Assembly (NCBI RefSeq): GCF_021532625.1
Contig: NZ_JAKGAR010000002.1
Coordinates: 496,001 to 560,000 of the forward strand
Source of the DNA: Octadecabacter algicola
Lineage (GTDB): Bacteria > Pseudomonadota > Alphaproteobacteria > Rhodobacterales > Rhodobacteraceae
DNA: 64,000 nucleotides
Direction: 5' to 3'
This document shows positions 16,510-25,528 of this stretch, one piece after another. Within the stretch, counting starts at the first letter, position 1. Each line of letters opens with the position of its first letter. The translations under genes and the position numbers were made by a program. The notes below the pieces were generated by a model that did not search any database, had not been told where the DNA came from, and saw only the letters and a program-made list of their open reading frames with translations.

Positions 16510-16905
16510 TTAGGCCCCAAAGATGGCAGTTGCTTCGACTTCGACCTTAAATTCTTCGCGAGTGAAGCCGCATACGATCAAGAGGGTTGATGCGGGTCGA
16601 ACAGTGACCCCGTCGAGCCATGCATCACGAACCGCCATATAGTCTGCGAAATAAGAACGATCGGTGACGAAAGCGCTGAGACGAATAACATCTTTGGGGC
16701 CGCACCCTGCGTCTTTTAGGATGGCGGAAATGTTAGCAAAGCACTGTTCGGCCTGTGCGCGCACGTCGTCGGCACAGCTGCCATCCGGCGCAAGCCCGAG
16801 CTGCCCTGACGTGACTACTAAATGGCTGACTGGCCCGGTTTTGATCCCGTGGTTGTAGTCGCCAAACGGTGGGGCAATTGTGATCGGGTTTATGGCCTGT
16901 GTCAT
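16510..16905 (-). CDS. RidA (YjgF/YER057c/UK114) family protein
   Basis: A 131-residue Rid-family protein. It has the family C-terminal block with R in TVRPASTLL, which corresponds to the key arginine of RidA, and E in VEVEATAIF. RidA-type deaminases hydrolyse reactive enamine/imine intermediates; other subgroups act on acylated carbamates or ring-opened intermediates in pyrimidine and aromatic breakdown. It diverges from the ABC/deaminase/oxygenase operon starting at 17157, so a role in that pathway is plausible. Confidence 0.85.
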   Translation of the reverse strand: MTQAINPITIAPPFGDYNHGIKTGPVSHLVVTSGQLGLAPDGSCADDVRAQAEQCFANISAILKDAGCGPKDVIRLSAFVTDRSYFADYMAVRDAWLDGVTVRPASTLLIVCGFTREEFKVEVEATAIFGA

Positions 16906-17156
16906 GATTTGGGCGCCTCTAGGTTTGACTTAGAATCGGCATGTGATGCCATTTTGGGCGGATACAAGCATAGGGTGTGCCTCTAAACACAGCACTCCTA
17001 AGTAGATGGCGCTCGTTTTTTGCACAGTGAAGGGCGAAGCGCTCAAGAATTAACCTATTCTTAGTATCTCATTACAAAAGCAGTCCTTTGGTTCGTGCGA
17101 TCCCGCGCGACGCCTCGTTAGCTTTATCCGTGACCTTTCACCCATGGAGATTTTCA
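16906..17156. promoter_or_regulatory. Divergent promoter region of the unknown catabolic operon
   Basis: A 251-base non-coding region between ridA (leftward) and the binding-protein gene (rightward), no doubt holding both promoters. I can point to one small inverted repeat, GGCAT-GTG-ATGCC at 16938-16950, near the ridA side. There is no adjacent regulator gene. The reading frame that runs into the binding protein from 17088 is not thought to be translated before 17157. Confidence 0.4.
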
Positions 17157-18152
17157 ATGACCCTTAAGCAAACAATCACTGTCGCTTCGCTGGCAGCTAT
17201 GACAGCAAGCAGCGCGTTCGCTCAAGACCTGACGCCCGTTACATTTGGGACCAACTGGCTTGCCCAAGCCGAACACGGTGGTTTCTATCAGGCCGTGGCT
17301 GACGGCACCTATGCTGAATGCGGCTTGGACGTAACAATCGTGTCTGGTGGCCCGCAGGTTAACAATCGTGCGCTGATGTTGGCTGGTCGCATTGACTACC
17401 ACATGGGCGGCGATCTGTTGCAGGCGTTCAACGCTGCCAAGGAGGGCATCCCTGTAGTTGCCGTAATGGCCACGTTCCAAAAACACCCGCAGGTCATCCT
17501 TTCACACCCTGGCCAAGCTGAGACTTTTGAAGACTTGCGCGACCTAACGCTTTTGATCGGCGACAACGGTTTCACGTCCTATTACCAATGGATGATGGCT
17601 GAGTATGGCTTCACGGCTGAACAACGCGAGCCGTACACGTTTAACCCAGCGCCTTTCGTAGCCGATGAAACCAAAGCCATGCAGGGCTACCTTTCGTCCG
17701 AACCCTATGTGATCGAAAACGAAGCGGGTTTCGTCCCAGACACGTTTCTGATCGCTGATGCCGGGTATTCGACCTACGCCACAACAGTTGAAACCATGGC
17801 CGACACCATTGCTGAAAACCCCGAGCAAGTTGCCTGTTTCGTCGACGGGTCGATCACTGGCTGGTACAACTACCTATACAACGATCACTCCGCCGCGGAT
17901 GCCATGATCATGGAGGCCAACCCTGACATGACCGCAGACAAGATCGAGTATGCTATCTCGAAAATGTTGTCTGAAGGTATCGTGGACAGCGGCGACGCAC
18001 TTGAGCTCGGGATCGGTGCCATGACCGATGAGAAGATCGAAGACTTCTACAACAAGATGGTCGCAGCTGGCGTGATTGAGGCTGGTCTGGATTACTCCGC
18101 TACCTACACAACTCAGTTCGTGAACGCGATGCTGGGCATGGACCTTAGATAA
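17157..18152 (+). CDS. ABC transporter substrate-binding protein, NMT1/THI5 type
   Basis: A 331-residue periplasmic protein with a signal peptide (MTLKQTITVASLAAMTASSAFA). The mature N-terminus VTFGTNWLAQAEHGGFYQA is typical of the NMT1/THI5-like group (ThiY-type pyrimidine, nitrate and sulfonate-related binding proteins). The conserved G-x-x-Y/F-QA and WMMAEYGF stretches are present. This group commonly binds flat nitrogen heterocycles such as hydroxymethylpyrimidine derivatives. Start at 17157 with GGAG 8 bases upstream; the longer frame has no signal peptide. It leads an operon containing a CodA-like deaminase, so the ligand is probably a nitrogen-containing ring compound; this is inference. 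Confidence 0.88.
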   Translation: MTLKQTITVASLAAMTASSAFAQDLTPVTFGTNWLAQAEHGGFYQAVADGTYAECGLDVTIVSGGPQVNNRALMLAGRIDYHMGGDLLQAFNAAKEGIPVVAVMATFQKHPQVILSHPGQAETFEDLRDLTLLIGDNGFTSYYQWMMAEYGFTAEQREPYTFNPAPFVADETKAMQGYLSSEPYVIENEAGFVPDTFLIADAGYSTYATTVETMADTIAENPEQVACFVDGSITGWYNYLYNDHSAADAMIMEANPDMTADKIEYAISKMLSEGIVDSGDALELGIGAMTDEKIEDFYNKMVAAGVIEAGLDYSATYTTQFVNAMLGMDLR

Positions 18153-18176
18153 GTCGTTGAACTGAAGATGATGCGA

Positions 18177-18202
18177 GCAGGGGCGGGATTTTTCGCCCTT
18201 GC
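18177..18202 (+). terminator. Intercistronic hairpin after the THI5-type binding-protein gene
   Basis: Bases 18177-18185 pair with 18194-18202 (9 base pairs, one G-U) around an 8-base T-rich loop, between the binding-protein stop and the ATPase start. It probably sets a higher level of binding-protein mRNA than of downstream genes rather than ending the operon. Confidence 0.6.
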
Positions 18203-18223
18203 TACCGATCGAGAAAGCAAGAC

Positions 18224-19030
18224 ATGTCAGACCATTCCATAATACCGCCGATGGGGCAGCGCGACGAACTGCTTAGCATGACCGACGTCGACAAGGTCTT
18301 TAATGGCAACGTCGAAGCGCTCAAGAATTTGAACCTGACCGTCAATCAGGGTGATTTTATTTCGCTCCTCGGACCATCTGGTTGCGGCAAATCCACAGCA
18401 CTGCGCCTTATTGCGGGGCTGATGCGTCAGACCTCTGGGCAGATAAAATGGAACGGTGGTTTGAACGAAGGTGACCTTGGTGTCGTGTTTCAAGAACCCA
18501 CCTTGATGCCGTGGGCGACAGTAGAGCAGAACGTCTGGCTGCCACACCGCTTGCGCGGCAAGTCCCTTGACGATGTGCGCGGCGATATCATGTGGGCGCT
18601 CAAGATGGTGGGGCTTGAAAAGTTCCAAAAATCCTACCCGCGCGAACTGTCTGGCGGCATGAAAATGCGGGTGTCAATTGCCCGTGCCCTCGTGACACAG
18701 CCACGGTTGATCCTGATGGATGAGCCCTTTGCCGCGCTCGATGAAATCACGCGTCACAAGCTGAATAACGACCTTCTGATGCTGCGCGACAAGCTTAAGT
18801 GCACCGTCATTTTCGTGACCCATTCCGTTTTTGAATCGGTTTTCCTGTCTGACCGCATCGTCGTGATGGCCGCGCGTCCGGGACGGGTTTCGGCAGAAGT
18901 TTCTGTTGATGCTCCTTATCCGCGAACAGAAGAGTTCCGCACGTCGGCGCAATACGCCGAACTGTGCCGCAAGGCGTCGGATGCCTTGCATGGCGCGATG
19001 AACCAACATGGCGAAAGGGCATCCGCATGA
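18224..19030 (+). CDS. ABC transporter ATP-binding protein, SsuB/TauB/ThiZ type
   Basis: A 268-residue ATPase with Walker [10 protein letters not shown] (about residues 50-58), Q-loop in VFQEPTLMPW, signature LSGGMKMR, Walker B LILMDEPFAALD and the switch His in FVTHSVFES. These features place it in the nitrate/sulfonate/taurine/pyrimidine importer ATPase group. It pairs with the permease that overlaps its stop by 4 bases. The Shine-Dalgarno match (GAGAAAG) is weak. Confidence 0.9.
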   Translation: MSDHSIIPPMGQRDELLSMTDVDKVFNGNVEALKNLNLTVNQGDFISLLGPSGCGKSTALRLIAGLMRQTSGQIKWNGGLNEGDLGVVFQEPTLMPWATVEQNVWLPHRLRGKSLDDVRGDIMWALKMVGLEKFQKSYPRELSGGMKMRVSIARALVTQPRLILMDEPFAALDEITRHKLNNDLLMLRDKLKCTVIFVTHSVFESVFLSDRIVVMAARPGRVSAEVSVDAPYPRTEEFRTSAQYAELCRKASDALHGAMNQHGERASA

Positions 19031-19887
19031 GCGCCCCAGAGATGCACGCAGCACAGGCCCCTGTGGTGGATCAAGAAGAACTACAGCATGCCCGCGCGCA
19101 GCGCCGCGACAAAATCGCGAAGTGGTCGTTGCCTATTCTGATGCTCGCGCTTGCGATTTTCCTATGGGACAGGATTGTCGTCTGGAACGATATTCCGCAC
19201 TACATCCTACCGGGGCCGGGACTTGTTATTCGGACCTTGATTGAAGATTGGGGCATGTTGTCGGATGCGCTTTGGGTCACTCTCAAGATTACGCTGATGG
19301 CCCTTGGTGTGGCCGTTGTTGGGGGTGTCGGCTTGGCCGTTCTGTTCACCCAATCGCGCTACTTTGAAATGGCATTTTACCCTTTTGCGGTCATCTTGCA
19401 GGTAACGCCTGTGGTGTCGATTGCTCCGTTGATCTTCATCTATGTCGACAGCCGCCTTGCGGGGCTATTGTTGTGTGCGTGGATCGTGGCGTTTTTTCCA
19501 ATCCTGTCCAACACAACGCTTGGTCTGAACTCGACGGACCATAACTTGCGCGACCTTTATAAGATTTATGGGGCGACCCGCTGGCAACGCTTGCGGTATC
19601 TGCAACTGCCGACCGCACTGCCATATTTCCTTGGCGGTTTGCGGATTGCGGGGGGGCTATCCCTGATCGGGGCCGTTGTTGCCGAGTACGTTGCAGGTAC
19701 CGGCGGGATCGGATCTGGCCTTGCGTTTCGTATCTTGGAGGCAGGCTATCGTCTCAATATTCCGCGTATGTTTGCGGCACTCATTCTGATCGCGGCAACA
19801 GGTGTGGTGATCTTCACTTTTGCTTCGTTACTTAGTCACGCGCTTTTGCACAAATGGCATGAAAGCGCCATCAAACGGGAGAATTAA
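19027..19887 (+). CDS. ABC transporter permease, SsuC/ThiX type
   Basis: A 286-residue inner-membrane permease of the BPD-transport family with about six hydrophobic helices and the EAA-type loop (IYGATRWQRLRYLQLPTALP, near residue 185). Start at 19027 overlaps the ATPase stop (ATGA); the frame extends further upstream but inside the ATPase gene. Forms the import channel for the compound handled by the following enzymes. Confidence 0.9.
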   Translation: MSAPEMHAAQAPVVDQEELQHARAQRRDKIAKWSLPILMLALAIFLWDRIVVWNDIPHYILPGPGLVIRTLIEDWGMLSDALWVTLKITLMALGVAVVGGVGLAVLFTQSRYFEMAFYPFAVILQVTPVVSIAPLIFIYVDSRLAGLLLCAWIVAFFPILSNTTLGLNSTDHNLRDLYKIYGATRWQRLRYLQLPTALPYFLGGLRIAGGLSLIGAVVAEYVAGTGGIGSGLAFRILEAGYRLNIPRMFAALILIAATGVVIFTFASLLSHALLHKWHESAIKREN

Positions 19888-21167
19888 TGGAATTTTGCGT
19901 TTTGCCCAGCGGCGCGAAGACCCTTCGAAATGTTACTGTCCCAGCCTGCTTGATCGGGCGAGACGGTGACCTAATAACCACAGACCTGACCATCACAGAT
20001 GGTTTGATTACATCAACGGACGCTGGGCAACCGGCCGAAACTGTAATCAATATGAAAGGCGCAATTGCTCTGCCGTGCTTTGTCGATATGCATACGCATC
20101 TGGACAAGGGGCACATTTGGCCGCGTGCGTCCAACCCGGACGGGTCCTTTATGGGAGCGTTGACGACCGTCCATGCAGACCACGTGAACTGGACAGCTGA
20201 CGACGTCGAAGCGCGGATGGATTTCGCCCTTCGGTGTGCCTTTGCCCACGGCACAAAGGCTATCCGTACTCATATCGATAGCGCCGATGATCTTGCAGCA
20301 TCGTCTTTTGGCGTGGTCGCAAAGTTGCAGGAACAGTGGGCCGGTAAGATCACCCTTCAGGCGTCCTGCCTCGTGGCGATTGATCGCGTGTTTCGCGATG
20401 ACGGTATCTTTCCCGATATTGCTAAAATCGTTGCGGATACTGGAAACATCCTAGGCGCTGTGACTTATCCGGTGCCTGACCTTCAGGACCGATTGAACGA
20501 CTTTTTCCATTTCGCTCAAACCTATGATCTGGACGTTGATTTCCACGTCGATGAAACGAACGATCCGACCTCTGATACCCTGCGCACGATTGCTGAAACG
20601 GTTCTGGCTTTGGGCTTCAAGAACAAGGTCACCGTTGGCCACTGCTGTTCGATTTCCGTCATGCCCGACAATGTCGCTGCTGAGATAATCGCGTTGGTCG
20701 CCAAGGCTGGTCTGCATGTCGTGTCTTTGCCGATGTGCAACATGTACCTGCAAGACCGCGAGGCAGGGCGCACCCCGCGCTGGCGCGGCGTAACGATGGC
20801 TCATGAGCTTAAGGCGGCGGGCGTCAACGTGTCATTTGCGTCCGACAACACCCGCGACCCGTTCTACGCCTACGGTGATCTCGATATGATCGAAGTCATG
20901 CGTGAAGCTACGCGTATTTGTCATCTAGATCACGGGCTGACCGATTGGCCCGCGTCATTTGTGACCAATCCTGCCGCGGCCTGCGGTTTCGATGACACAA
21001 GCCTGAATGTCGGTGCGCCCGCTGACCTGATCCTATGTAACGCGCGATCCTGGACCGAGTTTTTCTCGCGCCCACAATCGGACCGCATCGTGTTGCGAAA
21101 CGGTGACCCGATCGACCGCACACTGCCTTCTTATTCCGAACTCGACCCGATTGAGAGCAAGCCATGA
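19887..21167 (+). CDS. Amidohydrolase, cytosine deaminase (CodA) like
   Basis: A 426-residue amidohydrolase-superfamily enzyme. Metal-ligand motifs are H-x-H in MHTHLDKG (about residue 68), a barrel His in HVDET, H in VGHCCS, and the Asp in ASDNTRDPFYAYGD, which is close to the CodA/isopropylammelide hydrolase pattern. Such enzymes remove amino groups from, or open, pyrimidine- and triazine-type rings. Its ATG overlaps the permease stop (TAATG), so import and deamination are coupled. The natural substrate is not known; cytosine itself is possible but would not need the oxygenase and FAD oxidase that follow. Confidence 0.85.
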   Translation: MEFCVLPSGAKTLRNVTVPACLIGRDGDLITTDLTITDGLITSTDAGQPAETVINMKGAIALPCFVDMHTHLDKGHIWPRASNPDGSFMGALTTVHADHVNWTADDVEARMDFALRCAFAHGTKAIRTHIDSADDLAASSFGVVAKLQEQWAGKITLQASCLVAIDRVFRDDGIFPDIAKIVADTGNILGAVTYPVPDLQDRLNDFFHFAQTYDLDVDFHVDETNDPTSDTLRTIAETVLALGFKNKVTVGHCCSISVMPDNVAAEIIALVAKAGLHVVSLPMCNMYLQDREAGRTPRWRGVTMAHELKAAGVNVSFASDNTRDPFYAYGDLDMIEVMREATRICHLDHGLTDWPASFVTNPAAACGFDDTSLNVGAPADLILCNARSWTEFFSRPQSDRIVLRNGDPIDRTLPSYSELDPIESKP

Positions 21168-22570
21168 CCCCTAATATTGCCGAAGCCAAAGCCAAGTTGT
21201 CCCATCTCGATATGGAGGCAAACCCAGCCACCGTGCGCAACAAATCACGCGATTTCTTTTGGTACTCACCGGTTCTCAAGGATGCGATGGATCACCTTGA
21301 GGCGGATTTCGTCATCAACGCGAAGTCCGAAGACGAGATCATTGAAATCTTGCGGGTTTGTTATGCCCACGATGTCCCAGTCACCATGCGCGGCGGCGGA
21401 ACGGGGAACTACGGTCAAGCGATGCCGCTTGCGGGTGGCTGCGTGATCCACGTCACCAAGATGAACAAGATTAAGGAGATCGGCGCGGGTTTTGTCGTGG
21501 TTGAACCGGGCGCGATCATCAAAGAGCTCGACGATGAACTGAAGGAAAAAAGTGGACAAGAATTGCGCATGTTCCCGTCCACCTATTCGCAAGCCACAAT
21601 CGGCGGCTTTATCGCTGGTGGGTCTGGCGGTGTCGGGTCGGCAAACTGGGGCGCGTTGCGTGATATCGGCAATATCAAACGCCTGCGTGTCATCACAATG
21701 GAAGCCGAGCCGCGCGTTCTGGAATTCACCGGTGAGGAATTGCACCGTGTCTCTCATGCTTATGGCACCAACGGTATCATCACAGAATTGGAACTGCCCC
21801 TCGCGCCAGCTTACGAGTGGACAGAACTGTTTGTGCGCTTCGATACCTTCCGCGCAGCGACCGAGTTTGCAGGGGCAGTTACCGCGGAGCCGGGCATCCT
21901 GATTAAGCTTGCGTCGGTTTATGCCGCACCCATCGCGCACGCGTATTTCCAGCGCGTAAAGCCCCATGTCACAGAGGACGACCATCTTGTTGGGTTGATG
22001 GCAGCGCCGCACAACATGGACGGCTTGTTGACTTTGCTGGAACGCTTTGAAGGCAGCGAAGTAATTTATCGCTCAGATGACAACACATGGGAACGCAACC
22101 CTGGTCCGATGTATGAATTCGGCTGGAACCACACAACGTTGCGGGCCATGAAGTTTAACAAAGGCCTGACGTATCTGCAGGTGCGTTATGGCGGCGACAT
22201 CGAAAAGGTCATGGCCGCCTATGAGGCCTTTAAGGGCAAACTGCATATGCACCTAGAAGTCATGCGCGAAGAGGCGGGGCTGTCGTTTGCAGGTCTGCCG
22301 ATTGTAGAACCGATGGACAAAGATGCGCTTGATGAATTGGTCGCCGAGCATGAGGCCATGGACTGCATGATCTTCAACCCTCACCGCTACACACTCGAAG
22401 AAGGCGGGCGGCAAGCCACGGACGCACGTCAGCTTGATTTCAAGCGCGAGTCTGACCCCAAGGGCCTTTTGAACCCGGGTAAAATGATTGCATGGGACGA
22501 GCCTGACTTCGATTACGCTGATATGTATTCCTACAAGGGCATCCGCCCAAAACCTGAGGCTGCCGAATGA
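21164..22570 (+). CDS. FAD-linked oxidase (PCMH-type FAD-binding)
   Basis: A 468-residue flavoprotein of the GlcD/FAD_binding_4 family. The PCMH-type FAD domain shows VTMRGGGTGNYGQAMP (about residues 75-90) and GGFIAGGSGGVGSANWG (about 147-163). The C-terminal part ends in NPGKMIAWD, as in D-lactate/glycolate oxidase relatives. It should oxidise an alcohol, hydroxy acid or ring carbon using FAD. ATGA overlaps with both neighbours tie it firmly to the deaminase and the flavodoxin-fold genes. Substrate unknown. Confidence 0.85.
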   Translation: MTPNIAEAKAKLSHLDMEANPATVRNKSRDFFWYSPVLKDAMDHLEADFVINAKSEDEIIEILRVCYAHDVPVTMRGGGTGNYGQAMPLAGGCVIHVTKMNKIKEIGAGFVVVEPGAIIKELDDELKEKSGQELRMFPSTYSQATIGGFIAGGSGGVGSANWGALRDIGNIKRLRVITMEAEPRVLEFTGEELHRVSHAYGTNGIITELELPLAPAYEWTELFVRFDTFRAATEFAGAVTAEPGILIKLASVYAAPIAHAYFQRVKPHVTEDDHLVGLMAAPHNMDGLLTLLERFEGSEVIYRSDDNTWERNPGPMYEFGWNHTTLRAMKFNKGLTYLQVRYGGDIEKVMAAYEAFKGKLHMHLEVMREEAGLSFAGLPIVEPMDKDALDELVAEHEAMDCMIFNPHRYTLEEGGRQATDARQLDFKRESDPKGLLNPGKMIAWDEPDFDYADMYSYKGIRPKPEAAE

Positions 22571-23166
22571 TCAGCCCCTCAAGCAAAGGGCGGGTTATGG
22601 TTCTGTTCGCCCACCCGTGCCCCGAAAGCTTTAATGCGGCGGTGCATAATGTGGTCGTCCAAACCCTGACTAAATCGGGTTGGGAGGTCGACGATTGCGA
22701 CCTCAACAAAGAGGGATTTCAACCTGTCCTGACCGAGGTCGAACGGCGTGGTTATCACGAAGAGCCTGAAAACATAGAACCCGTGCGGCCTTATGTTGAA
22801 CGCGTCAAAGCAGCGGATGCCATTGTGATGGTCTTTCCCGTGTGGAACTTTGGGTACCCTGCGATCCTCAAGGGGTTTTTGGACCGCGTTTTCCTCCCCG
22901 GGATTTCGTTCAAACTTATCGATGGAAAGGTACGCCCAGGACTCACCAATATCAAAAGGCTCTATGCGTGCACGACCTACGGTGGGACCCGTTGGCGGGC
23001 GATCCAGAACGCCGATCCACCACGTAAGACGGTAACACGGGCGGTTTGGTATGCCTGCGGGATGCCTAAGAAGAAATACATTGGTCTTTACGATATGAAC
23101 CGCAACACCGAGGCGAAGCTAACTGCGCATCTTGAACGCGTCCGTCGTGAGATGGAGGCATTTTAG
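22567..23166 (+). CDS. Flavodoxin-fold NAD(P)H oxidoreductase, first of a pair
   Basis: A 199-residue protein of the NQO1/KefF (flavodoxin_2) family. The FMN/FAD-phosphate stretch FAHPCPESFNAA is near residues 15-26 and the family signature PVWNFGYPAILKGFLDRV near 92-110. These enzymes transfer two electrons from NAD(P)H to quinones, azo groups or a partner oxidoreductase. ATGA overlap with the FAD oxidase suggests it may pass electrons to or from it. The next gene is a paralogue of the same length. Confidence 0.85.
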   Translation: MISPSSKGRVMVLFAHPCPESFNAAVHNVVVQTLTKSGWEVDDCDLNKEGFQPVLTEVERRGYHEEPENIEPVRPYVERVKAADAIVMVFPVWNFGYPAILKGFLDRVFLPGISFKLIDGKVRPGLTNIKRLYACTTYGGTRWRAIQNADPPRKTVTRAVWYACGMPKKKYIGLYDMNRNTEAKLTAHLERVRREMEAF

Positions 23167-23169
23167 GCA

Positions 23170-23769
23170 ATGAAGGCACTCGTTGTTTACAGTCACCCCC
23201 GTGAAGGGTCCTTTAATGCGGCGATCCGTGATTTGGTGATTTCGCGGCTGGAAGAACACGGCGTCGAGTACCGTCTTCGTGATCTTTACGCCGAAGGGTT
23301 CGATCCAACGATGTCAGCCCACGATCACGAGGTTTACGAAACCGTGCCAGAAAACCGCGCGCTTGTTGATCGCGATTGCACCGATCTGGAATGGTGCGAT
23401 GCGTTGATCTTTGTCTACCCGACATGGTGGTATGGTATGCCCGCGATGCTTAAGGGCTGGTTGGACCGCGTAATGGTGCCTGGTGTGTCATTTATCCTGC
23501 CTGAAACAGTTGGTGGGGACATCAAACCCGGGCTGACCCATATCAACAAGTTGGGCGTTTTCACGACCTGTGGTGCGTCTCGTTTGTTGACGTTTTTCGT
23601 CGGCTCACCGGGCAAACGCACTCTTATGCGCGGCGTCCGTCTGTTGCTGGCCAAACGCGCCAAAACAAAGTTCGCGGCTCATTTCTTGATGGATAGTTCC
23701 ACGCCTGAAAGCCGCGCCGCGCATCTTGATCTGGTCAAAACCCGTCTCGATAAGCTTATAACCGCCTAA
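23170..23769 (+). CDS. Flavodoxin-fold NAD(P)H oxidoreductase, second of a pair
   Basis: A 199-residue paralogue of the preceding protein, with the matching motifs VYSHPREGSFNAA and PTWWYGMPAMLKGWLDRV. The two products clearly share a family but differ enough to suggest an old duplication with divided roles or a heterodimer. It starts 3 bases after the previous stop. Likely a NAD(P)H-dependent reductase in the same pathway; partner and substrate unknown. Confidence 0.85.
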   Translation: MKALVVYSHPREGSFNAAIRDLVISRLEEHGVEYRLRDLYAEGFDPTMSAHDHEVYETVPENRALVDRDCTDLEWCDALIFVYPTWWYGMPAMLKGWLDRVMVPGVSFILPETVGGDIKPGLTHINKLGVFTTCGASRLLTFFVGSPGKRTLMRGVRLLLAKRAKTKFAAHFLMDSSTPESRAAHLDLVKTRLDKLITA

Positions 23770-23786
23770 ACCAGAGGACCCGTGAC

Positions 23787-24713
23787 ATGGATATTCCTGT
23801 ATTGGATTGGAACCGCTTCACCAGTGGAGATGACGCTGAGGGCTTTGCTGCTGACCTTGGGAAAGCGTGCCGTGAGACAGGTTTCTTTGTTCTAACTGGG
23901 CACGGGATTTCCAAAGATCTGATCGCCGATGTCTTTACCGTCGCGGATCGTTTCTTTGCGCTGCCACCGGAAGAAAAAGCCGAAATCGCCATTTCCAAGA
24001 ACCCGCACAATCGCGGTTGGGCGCAACAAGGCAGTGAAGCCCTCGATGAGGCGTCGGGGCTCAAGGATCGCAAGGAGGCCTTTAACGTCGGGCTTGATTT
24101 GCTAGCCGATGACCCGCGTGTAATCGCGGGCGAGCCGTTTCGCGGCGTTAACGTATGGCCGGACCTCGAGGGGTTCCAGAAAATCATGCTCGACTATTAC
24201 GAACGCGCGCTCAATCTTGGCAGGGGATTACACCGCGCGTTTGAGGCTGACCTTGGCTTGCCGCAAGAGTATTTTGAGCCGCACTTCACGGAACCGATGG
24301 CGACTTTGCGCGTGCTGTCCTATCCCGCCGCGCCGGATGGCGAAGGGATCGGGGCAGGGGCGCATACCGACTACGGATCGGTAACGTTGCTCATGACGGA
24401 CGGTGTCGCTGGGCTCCAAGTCAAGCCACGCGGTGGGGATTGGATGGACGTGCCCCACATTAAAGGGGCTTTTGTCGTGAACATCGGCGATTGCCTGATG
24501 CGGTGGTCAAATGACCTCTATGTCTCGACCCCGCACCGCGTTTTGCCCCCGAAAACCGCCCGCCGATCTATTGCATTTTTCCTTGATCCCAATCCCGAGA
24601 GCATCATCACTGCATTGCCGGGAACGGGAACGGCCAAGTATGCCCCGATCACCGGAGCCGATTATCTGCGATCCCGCCTTGATGCGACCTACACACCGGA
24701 GCCGACCTCATGA
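23787..24713 (+). CDS. Fe(II)/2-oxoglutarate oxygenase, isopenicillin-N-synthase family
   Basis: A 308-residue oxygenase with the DIOX_N region at the start (MDIPVLDWNRF) and the 2OG-FeII domain. The iron triad is H-x-D in GAHTDYGSV (about residue 192) and H in STPHRV (about 250), with R-x-S (RRSIAFF, about 260) for 2-oxoglutarate. Bacterial members hydroxylate or oxidise small molecules including pyrimidines. AGAGGA lies upstream of the ATG. It overlaps the creatininase gene by 4 bases. It probably catalyses an oxidative step on the imported compound. Confidence 0.87.
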   Translation: MDIPVLDWNRFTSGDDAEGFAADLGKACRETGFFVLTGHGISKDLIADVFTVADRFFALPPEEKAEIAISKNPHNRGWAQQGSEALDEASGLKDRKEAFNVGLDLLADDPRVIAGEPFRGVNVWPDLEGFQKIMLDYYERALNLGRGLHRAFEADLGLPQEYFEPHFTEPMATLRVLSYPAAPDGEGIGAGAHTDYGSVTLLMTDGVAGLQVKPRGGDWMDVPHIKGAFVVNIGDCLMRWSNDLYVSTPHRVLPPKTARRSIAFFLDPNPESIITALPGTGTAKYAPITGADYLRSRLDATYTPEPTS

Positions 24714-25510
24714 GACGACTTGATTGGTCTGAGTATCGAACAACTGAATTTTCCGATTTCGACCCAGAGAAAACCATCGTCATCCTGCCCACTGCGGCGA
24801 TTGAACAGCATGGACCGCACCTTCCTGTTGGGGTGGACACTTTCATCAACGAAGGCATGTTGGCGCAGCTGCGCGCGACCCTTCCTAATGATATCACAGT
24901 GCTGATCCTGCCGGTTCAGGCGGTTGGTAAGTCCAACGAACATATCCACGCCAAAGGCACGCTGACATATACCGCCAAGACTGCCCTTGATGCGTGGACA
25001 GAAATTGGGCTGTCGGTGGCCCGTGCAGGCCTTAAGAAGATGGTTATCGTCAATTCACATGGCGGAAATCTGGATCTGATCTCTATTCTGGGGCGTGAGT
25101 TGCGAGTGCATGCTGGCATGATGGTCGTGAAATGCCAGTGGGGCAATTTCGGCAAACCTGAGGGCATGTTCTCTGAACAGGAAAACGCTTTCGGCATTCA
25201 TGGCGGCGACTATGAAACCTCGCTCATGTTGCATTTCAAGCCGCATCTTGTGGACATGACTCAAGCCAAAGATTTCCGGTCGAGCGCAGAGACCGCGCCT
25301 ATTTCGCCGATTGGTCCGGTGAACTTGGCGTGGGTGTCTAAGGACCTAAATGAGGCGGGCACCGTCGGTGAAGCGCACCTTGCTACAGCTCAAAAGGGCG
25401 CAACCGTTTGTGAGCTTCAAGTCGCGGGTTTTGTTGAGATGCTGGGGCAACTGCGTGACCTGCCGACCGACGGATATGCGCCAACACTTCCGACGATCAA
25501 TGGCAAGTAA
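24710..25510 (+). CDS. Creatininase-family amidohydrolase
   Basis: A 266-residue protein with all family motifs: EQHGPHLPVGVD (about residues 28-39), NSHGGNLDL (about 114-122) and HGGDYETSLML (about 162-172), which supply the metal ligands. Creatininase-type enzymes hydrolyse cyclic amides (creatinine, formamidopyrimidines) and a relative, IolN, opens an inosose ring. Here, after a deaminase and two oxidising enzymes, ring opening of a lactam or hydantoin-like intermediate is the natural guess. Last gene of the rightward operon; it converges with the flavoprotein gene 18 bases away. Confidence 0.87.
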   Translation: MRRLDWSEYRTTEFSDFDPEKTIVILPTAAIEQHGPHLPVGVDTFINEGMLAQLRATLPNDITVLILPVQAVGKSNEHIHAKGTLTYTAKTALDAWTEIGLSVARAGLKKMVIVNSHGGNLDLISILGRELRVHAGMMVVKCQWGNFGKPEGMFSEQENAFGIHGGDYETSLMLHFKPHLVDMTQAKDFRSSAETAPISPIGPVNLAWVSKDLNEAGTVGEAHLATAQKGATVCELQVAGFVEMLGQLRDLPTDGYAPTLPTINGK

Positions 25511-25528
25511 CCTAATCAAACCTCGCCG

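Noticed and set aside
18964-19026. Upstream extension of the SsuC-type permease
   Set aside because: It lies within the ATPase gene; the ATG at 19027 with a 4-base overlap is the normal coupling arrangement.
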